From the NCBI GenBank assembly GCA_021234155.1, contig JAJEKV010000130.1, positions 1,377,455 to 1,441,454 on the forward strand: a DNA stretch of 64,000 nucleotides. The letters are read 5' to 3'. Source of the DNA: Isoetes taiwanensis (lineage: Eukaryota > Streptophyta > Lycopodiopsida > Isoetales > Isoetaceae). The notes under the pieces are model-generated. The model was not told where the DNA came from, did no database searches, and saw nothing but the letters and a program-made list of their open reading frames with translations. Both the position numbers and the translations under genes were made by a program. The first letter of the stretch is position 1. Every line of letters starts with the position of its first letter. This document shows positions 57,464 through 64,000 of this stretch, in pieces.

Positions 57464-58990
57464 TGCAGATGGCCGATAGCAAAGGAGATGTTCCTCTGCC
57501 AGAGCCAATAGGTAAGATGCAAAACTTAGGCTAAAAATTTCGTGGTCGCTATGGTCGTCCGTTCACTCGAGACGCGTGGTAGCGATGGAGCATCTGTGGA
57601 AATAAGGGTGCCAAAGGAGGCCGTCTTCCAGCTTCACAGATTCATAAAATTCATGAGATCAAAGTTTGTAGCATGTGTAGAATCTTACCTGCACCATTTG
57701 AGATATTTATTATAAGAGGATGCGAGAAGGTGAACTCCTTGAATGATGCATCTGTGGAAATAAAGGTGCCAAAGGAGGCCGTCTTCCAGCTTCACAGATT
57801 CATGAAATTCATGAGATCAAAGTTTGTAGCTTGTGTAGAATCTTACCTGCACCATTTGAGATATTTAGTATAAGAGGATGCGAGAAGGTGAGCTCCTTGA
57901 ATGGTTCTTTACTTCGTAGCTATGCTGATCATTTTATGTGTTTGTATATTTTGCCCTCTGATTAAACTATGGTAGTTGTCTTTGTAGGTGGATTGATCAG
58001 ACCGAAAACAAAAGGTGAAGCAACACTGAACCAACTTATTCCAGACGCTGTGTCTCTTTATTTTAACGGATTCAACAAGAGGGGAAGCAACAGACTGAAC
58101 CAACAGTTTCCAGACACTGTGTTTCTTATTCTAATGGATTCGACATGACTATGGACATTATGAGAAATCCTGAAAACTTCGTTAAGTTCCCTATACACAT
58201 GTATATACAAGTTGGTCTGAATGGAATTCTCCATACTCATGATTTAAGATTTAAATTCAATTTCCATTTATAATCTATTGAATTGAACTGGATTGAATCG
58301 AAAGAAAAGGGTACATTTCTAAGTTTATATTGTGTTGTGCAGGGCTTTTTTGATACAATGAATGATTGCTATGCGCAAGGGGCGTTCAATGGGGTGGCTG
58401 TTTGTACCACAAGTTCTAATCTTTGTCAAGATAGAGATTCCTTCTGTGGTGTCAACCCTCTCAATAGACCTCCTTCCGACATTAGTCCTATCAATCTCAG
58501 GCAGCTATTCAACATGTGACCTCTCATAATTCTAATACCATGCCAATATTTTCTCATTCATATGTATCAACTGCAGACTGAGCTGGAACAGTTGAGGCAG
58601 CAGGCTATTGAGTTGCATGAAAAACTAAGGAAAAATAAAAGGTAAGTTGGGTTAGGATGTTGCTAAAACAGAATGACAGTAAATAAATGGTTGTTACACC
58701 TGCATTCCACTGTATGTTATGTAAATGCCGGAACAACATATAATCTGGTAATAAATTGAATCAAAGATGACAATGAAATGCTGCTGCATGTAGACAAGAA
58801 CCATATTTTATAGAAAAATGGAACTACATCAGCTTTTTTGCAACATATTTGGGCCACGTTTGCTGTAACACATTTAACAATATGCTGGAAGCGGAGCCAA
58901 ATGCATCTTTGTGGAGTCTAAATCTAGCAAGGGTATATCTCTTGATTTCTTTATTGTTGGAGTATTATCAACGCTATCCTTATGAGGTAT
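57464..58990 (+). pseudogene. Exon-like pieces of an unknown plant gene
   Basis: A possible first exon (57,464-57,509: MADSKGDVPLPEPI) ends at a GT donor. Later pieces with splice-like borders are 58,342-58,518 (FFDTMNDCYAQGAFNGVAVC, PPSDISPINLRQLF), 58,577-58,641 (ELEQLRQQAIELHEKLRKNK, a short coiled coil between AG and GT) and about 58,795-58,933 (YISFFATYLGHVCC). They look like true exons in residue mix and borders, but I cannot name the gene and no full frame is assembled. Capture by the surrounding Helitron is plausible. Confidence 0.35.
57588..57905. repeat. 158-base tandem duplication with an exon-like frame
   Basis: Units start at 57,591 and 57,749 ('catctgtggaaataa') and differ at a handful of bases. 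Each encodes VPKEAVFQLHRF followed by KFMRSKFVACVESYLHHLRY or a close form. Confidence 0.92.
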
Positions 58991-59489
58991 GAGAACAACT
59001 TTTTGCCCAGCTGTTTAAATTATCTACTTATTCTAACTGCATGGATATATGTATACGTTTTTATGGTGTAATTATTTCAGCTTTTTAGCTTTTTTGCTTT
59101 TTTGCTATTTGTATATTGAGTGTGCAATATGCTGTTCCAGACAACATACAGATACAATGAGGGTATGAGGGCATTTTGGGCGTAATGTTCTTAAGTAATG
59201 TTCTCAAGGGCAACAAAAATGTCTGTCCAAATGTATGGCAAATCTTATGCCTCTCTTGATTGGATCGTATTTTCTCGCTGCACAAGCTTCTCCTTCTCCT
59301 TCTCATGGAGGTGTTAAAATTTGACATGTAAATAGATGTTTAAAACAAAACCAATGGATAAATACAACTTACACTCTAGGTAACAAGGAAAGGTCCTTTT
59401 TCAATACTTTCTAAAGGGTAACTATTCTAGAAAAAGGCAATTTCTTTTTTAACCTTAGCTTGGGGTCCCTTTTTAGCTCTTGCAAGCTA

Positions 59490-59790
59490 CCCAAAGCACA
59501 AAAAATACCTTTTGAACTTCAAATAGCGTAATACCACCTTTTGCTACCTTCTTCACCTTTTGCCTTTCAAAATATCACCTTTAGCCTTTTCCCCTTCTAG
59601 CAAAAAAAAAAACACCTTTTGAACTTCAAAAAGCATAATACCACGTTTTGCTACCTTTTCCACCCTTAGCCTTTTATATTTTGCTACCTTTTCCACCTTT
59701 AGCCTTTCGCCCTTTGGCCTTTTTCACCTTTACCCTTTTGCCCTTTAGCCATTTCCACCTTTAGCCTTTTCCTCCTTTCACTAGGTTTAA
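59490..59790. repeat. 'caccttttagcctttt' minisatellite field
   Basis: A unit including 'ccttttgaacttcaaa' and 'taataccac' occurs twice (about 59,507 and 59,614), followed by degenerate 'ccacctttagccttttgcc' copies to 59,790. Confidence 0.85.
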
Positions 59791-59849
59791 AAAGTTCCAT
59801 AGAGGAGCAAGGACTCACAATATTTGATATCATTTTGGAGGAGCTTTGT

Positions 59850-60600
59850 AGCTGCACATTGTGGGTCCTCCGGTCTGCATCAGCTGCTAATCAAATGATG
59901 AGGCTTGCATCCGCAAGAAATAACTACAGGGAGAAGCGTGCTAGAGAGACGCCTCAGGACCGTGAAACTCGATTGGAAAAGCAAAGAGAGTATTACAAGA
60001 AAAAAAGGTTGCAACAGGCTACCAGAGAGACAGAATATGAGCATCAGCAACGATTGGACGAACATGCACAATATGAACGTGAAAGGAGAGCCCACCCATC
60101 TACATACAGAATAGCAAGGACACTTGAAGTCCCACAAGTAGAGCGACATCGTTGTGGGTCATTCAACAGGGAATGCATGCACTGTGGGGCATTTGCATTC
60201 AAGGATGATGGTACAAATTGTTGTCACGATGGACAAATCAAGCTGGTCTTTGCAATGACACCCGCCTTCGCGTAATCAAAGTGCACCCAAGAATCATAGA
60301 TGCAGAGATAATCATAGGCACCTACAAAGGAACACGGGTCCTCATACCAATGATAACACTAGAGCCATCAGACAACGACCTCCTCCCCTTCATGCGAAGG
60401 CAATTCTCAGTGTGATTCGCATTTTCGATGACCATAAACAAGTCACAAGGCCAGTCTATGACCTCCGTTGGCATCTATCTACCAACACCAGTTTTCGCCC
60501 ACGGCCAACTCTATGTCGCATTCTCAAGGTGCACCTCACGACAGGAGTGAAGGTAATACATTCACGACACCGCAAATCAAGGAGCGCTGCTTAAAAACAA
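59850..60600 (+). pseudogene. Helitron RepHel gene, internally deleted
   Basis: The first part (59,835-60,240) has the coiled, basic region and the zinc-finger-like segment HRCGSFNRECMHCGAFAF with CCHDGQIKL, typical of the N terminus of plant Helitron transposases. It runs straight into the extreme C terminus of the Pif1-like helicase: GLCNDTRLRVI, HPRIIDAEIIIGTYKGTRVL, RRQF, then, after a frameshift at about 60,412, [13 protein letters not shown] and [15 protein letters not shown]. The HUH Rep nuclease and most helicase motifs, well over a thousand residues, are missing. The enzyme would normally nick and unwind DNA for rolling-circle transposition. This copy cannot. Confidence 0.85.
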
Positions 60601-60634
60601 GAGGAGGTTCACTCCAAATCTTCTTTTTTATTTT

Positions 60635-60700
60635 GTGATAGTGTTGGGTTGCGTGCCAGGGAACGCCGCATGTTACGCCGCATGCGGTGTTCCCTCTCCC
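60635..60700. repeat. Dispersed hairpin repeat, copy 2 (14-bp stem)
   Basis: GGGAACGCCGCATG (60,659-60,672), an 8-base loop, then CATGCGGTGTTCCC (60,681-60,694) pair over 14 bases with one G-T. It follows the RepHel remnant by about 60 bases. Related copies are at 21,340 and 62,185. It is not followed by CTRR, so it is not an evident Helitron terminus. Confidence 0.7.
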
Positions 60701-60779
60701 CGGTTGAAGTTTGAATTTCAATTTTTCTTTATGTTTTCCTCCGTTTCTCTGTTTCCCTCTTTCGTTCGATGTCGATACC

Positions 60780-60980
60780 ACTGTTTGACAAGGGGAGGAG
60801 AAAGCGGATCTTTGACAAGGGGAGGAGAAAGCGGCTTGAGATTGCAGGAGGGAAGTCTGGATTGTGTGCTTCATCATTGAAGCAAAAAATTCTCCAGAGC
60901 AAGCTTTTGCGTTAAGGAAGTCTGCATTCTTTATCATTGAAGCAAAATTTTTTCCAGAGCAAGCTTTTGCATTAAGGATA
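60780..60980. repeat. Two short tandem duplications
   Basis: A unit ending 'tttgacaaggggaggagaaa' occurs twice at 60,784-60,833. A 60-65-base unit with 'tcattgaagcaaaa' and 'ccagagcaagcttttgc' occurs twice at 60,851-60,975. Confidence 0.85.
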
Positions 60981-63900
60981 GGAGAACGACTCTAGGCCGG
61001 TAAAGCCAGAAGCCATCATGTCTTAACCAATCTACTGCTACTTCTTTAAACTTTCGATTTGCCGGAACTTCATGTGATGCCCTTCAAATTGGAGGGACGC
61101 ACCCACCATATGGCATGCCACAACAGACATGCCATAGCCCTTTATCTATTCCCCCATAGCCAAGGCTTACTCATTTGAGGAGCTTCTACAGGTGTTGAAA
61201 TCGATCTGAAAGAGAAGTTGACTACCAAGGTCATTTGCCACGGGTATTTATACTCAACTTTTTTAGATGTTTTATTCCAGTAGGCGCATTTGTTTTCCAT
61301 GCCATTGTATTCCAAGACTAACTTTTTATCTAATCTATTGCCCAACAGACTAGACCATCGGAAGAGAGCCAACTGGAGCTCAACCAGTCCAGATACTAAG
61401 TGAAAGAGCAAGTAAGACATTTTTTTTAATAGAGCAAGAGCAATCTGATATATTGGTCCAAATTTTCTTTTGTCTTTTCTGATGTAAAGGCTGAGACGGT
61501 TGATTTAATGGTAAATGAGTCCTCAGTTATGAACATGGTCACGCCTTTTTTGTAGACAAGGCCATAAAGGAAAGCCGTTCATGAATAGAAAAATAGGAAT
61601 CTAACGCTTCATCTACTATCCTTACAAGTACATAATATGGTCTAATCCATATCAGGCTTTGTTTGCAAGCATGGCAGCCATGCGTACAATATCCACAACT
61701 TGGATACGTAAAAAGCTATAGCAGATCGTGTATGTGGTTTTTTTTTCCACAAATTTGACTTCCAGTTCATTGCTTTTCTCTCTGATTTTCTTTGATTATG
61801 AGAACCTTCTCATACCAGATTTGCTCTTGGTGAGAGCTGGGATGTTGATTCCGTTTCCTTTGTTTTTCCTTTGATAAGGCAATGCCTAAGCATGTTAATC
61901 TACAGCAATATATCATGCACATTGCTAGATCATGAATTTATTTTAAGGGCTGGGACTTAGTATATTTTTGGCCAAATTTGATACTGTTTGCAAGCCTTTT
62001 GGGCTTGGAGCCTGGAAGGGCTTGCACTATATGGTCTTTCTAAAATGCAGGATGTGGCTACTCTATACTAGGAAGGAAAATGAGGTCTATAGTTAGTATA
62101 ACAATGTTTCCTTTTGTTTTTTGCACCCTGATGTAATGTTTGATGCAGTGCACCTCAAACTGCATTTGCAACTTTATCTTCTTATTTAAAATGGGAAGGC
62201 TTTGGTTTCTGAGCCTGAAATGCTGCATGTAACACTGCATGCGTCTGGTCTTTCTATCCTACAATATTCAAAATTCAGAATTCGCCCTACCATAATTCAA
62301 ATTTCGAGTGGAACATAGGGCCGATTATGGCAGCGATGGCCCTGGCGCATGCCTCTAGCAGAAATATAAGTTTCTCTGTTTAAAGTCTACTTCGGAAAAA
62401 TGTTTTTGCAATCTTGATGTCTTTTTTATTCATTCAATCAGATTTGAACCAATTTATGCAGATGGCTCAAACCCCCTTGCATCGAGGCCATAGCCAGCAA
62501 TCAGGTTGACGTTATTTATTGCTTGAATTGCAAGGGCCAGAGATTGCTGATCTACAAGCTACCAACATGGTAAGCATGGATAAAACAATCTCTTCGGGAG
62601 TTTTTCTCTCCTTCAACTCATGCTTCGTTATCCTCTAGAAATGCATCAAAATGCTAAAGTATTTGTGTGTTGTGTAAAGCAGGACCAACTTTCGGATTTT
62701 TGGTTCACGTTGAGAAAAATATTTGGTGCTCACATCATGCTTACTTGGCAAGTGTTGTGGATCTTTAGGCTTCATATTTGTTAGTTTGAGGCTTATGATT
62801 TTGCCAAGTATTTTTACTTTTTATGTGGACAGTAGGTAGTTGCTGCAGGAATGTTTATGTTTTGCTTCAATATGCCATTTACTTCATTTTTTCTAGGTGC
62901 ATAACTTTTGTTGATTATCTTTCAGTTATATATATCGTGAAGAATGCACTTGAAAATGCACTATTGTTTCTTCATTTTTCTCCTCATTTTGCTCATTTTC
63001 TTTGGCTATTTTTGTTTCTTTCTCAATCCAGGCTTTGGCTGCCCTTGGTGGTTCTTTGCAGCAGCAGTGTACCAGACTAAAAGTTTCCTTGCAGCGGTAC
63101 GTTGAACAAGTGCAAACCTCTACTTTGTAGAGATTATGGATTTAGACTTTTGAATCTTACAGATTTGTGCACTTTTGAATCTTCAATTTTTAGAGAAAAT
63201 TATTGGTGGGAGCAAGGCTATTTGATGACTTTTTTTGCTACAAGCTGAGCAAGTTTATGTCATGCATCGGATCTATGCATCTTGAACGTTACCTAGCGCA
63301 TTATAGAATTGTAGAGAACTTAGATACCATGTGCATCTTTCACAAGGTATGTAGATTTGAACAATATAGAATTATAGAGCTTAGATACCATGCGCATCTT
63401 TCACAATGTATATAGATTTGAACTAAATATATGTTGAACTATATGACAAACTGATCTGTGTATTGCAACTAATTTGCTTTCCTATGCCTAATTGCATAAG
63501 CTTTTTATTCCTTTTCTCTTTATCCATCCATGAGACAATCTTCAAGGTGTACATTATAATGAAGATTTTATCATCATTCTGGTCTGACATGGAAGGTGCA
63601 GTTTGGTTAACTTAGCATTCTATTAGAGTTTAGCTTAGTATACTTTGTTACCATGCCTTATATAGCCAAGGCATAATCAGCTTTTATTTTCAAAACTATG
63701 ACTTTGTGGATAGATAAGTGTCCCAGGATTAGTAAGATGACAAATGACGATGATATATTTTATGCAGTTCAATTAGGCACTCATGCACACTTTCTTGCTG
63801 TTGCACATACATGCAGTGCAAGTTCAAACAGGTATATTTTTATCTACCTCTTGAGTTTCATTCTTTCTTTGTGATTGCATCCATCACGTGATATATTCCT

Positions 63901-64000
63901 GTGCTATTGGTTTCTGTCATATTGCCATGTGCCAACTTCTTACTGTCTGGTCTAGAATGATTTATCGAGAAATGTATATCCATCATAATGTTGTCTTGGC
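60981..64000. other. AT-rich DNA with exon-like scraps, no gene assembled
   Basis: Short segments have splice-like borders, for example about 63,031-63,098 (ALAALGGSLQQQCTRLKVSL between AG and GT) and about 62,493-62,570 (ASNQVDVIYCLNCKGQRLLI before GT). They may belong to the same captured gene as 57.4-59.0 kb. A copy of the hairpin repeat lies at 62,185-62,250, and a ~66-base tandem duplication ('cttagataccatg') at 63,297-63,423. No complete gene or Helitron 3' end is seen. Confidence 0.35.

Overview
The window looks like repeat-dense nuclear DNA of a land plant. The support is Arabidopsis-type telomere repeats (TTTAGGG) at 44.0 kb, a plant-type CACTA (En/Spm) transposon, a Ty3/gypsy element with a chromodomain-like remnant, Helitrons with plant-type CTAG ends, and a captured fragment of a chloroplast-type MinD gene. 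The species cannot be named. A transposase-like gene at 18.6-20.6 kb, of a kind I associate mainly with animals and non-flowering plants, leans weakly towards a fern, lycophyte or bryophyte. I see no intact ordinary host gene, rRNA or tRNA gene.

Layout. 0.08-12.7 kb: a decayed Ty3/gypsy element on the minus strand. Its 3' LTR is on the left and its truncated 5' LTR on the right, with a tRNA-iMet-type primer binding site and pol remnants in the order RT, RNase H, integrase, chromodomain-like. 12.7-18 kb: unassigned DNA, a weak multi-exon gene-like stretch, minisatellites, and a minus-strand open frame with a signal-peptide-like leader followed by ~22-residue repeats. 18.6-20.6 kb: a broken spliced transposase-like gene. 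21.3-24.3 kb: local duplications and short repeats. 25.0 kb: a Helitron 3' end. 25.76-37.23 kb: a Helitron that carries a homopurine tract, into which a CACTA element (26.08-35.81 kb) inserted. The CACTA has two multi-exon minus-strand genes (TnpA-like and TnpD-like) and a plus-strand MinD fragment between them. 37.23-40.79 kb: a second related Helitron with gene fragments. 41.9-44.06 kb: homopyrimidine tract, hairpin repeats, interstitial telomere repeats. 44.3-49.1 kb: a gene fragment with a SET-like motif, then a broken second TnpD gene. 49.9-54.65 kb: four copies of a ~1.1-1.4 kb tandem repeat, bounded by a shared short repeat. 55.0-56.6 kb: another homopyrimidine tract followed by six tRNA-sized hairpin units. 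57.2-64 kb: a third Helitron 5' end, duplicated gene fragments, an internally deleted Helitron RepHel gene, and AT-rich DNA.

The most unusual signal is about the sequence itself. Where two related copies can be compared (21.9/23.5 kb, 38.2/39.0 kb, 57.24/57.33 kb, the two LTRs), differences fall mostly at CAG/CTG trinucleotides, which become CG, CCG, CGG or CGAG in one copy. The same pattern explains frame breaks in conserved gypsy motifs. This fits systematic consensus error at CHG-methylated cytosines better than ordinary mutation. Many apparent pseudogenes in 0-18, 22.7-24.3 and 43.7-54.9 kb may therefore be partly artefactual.
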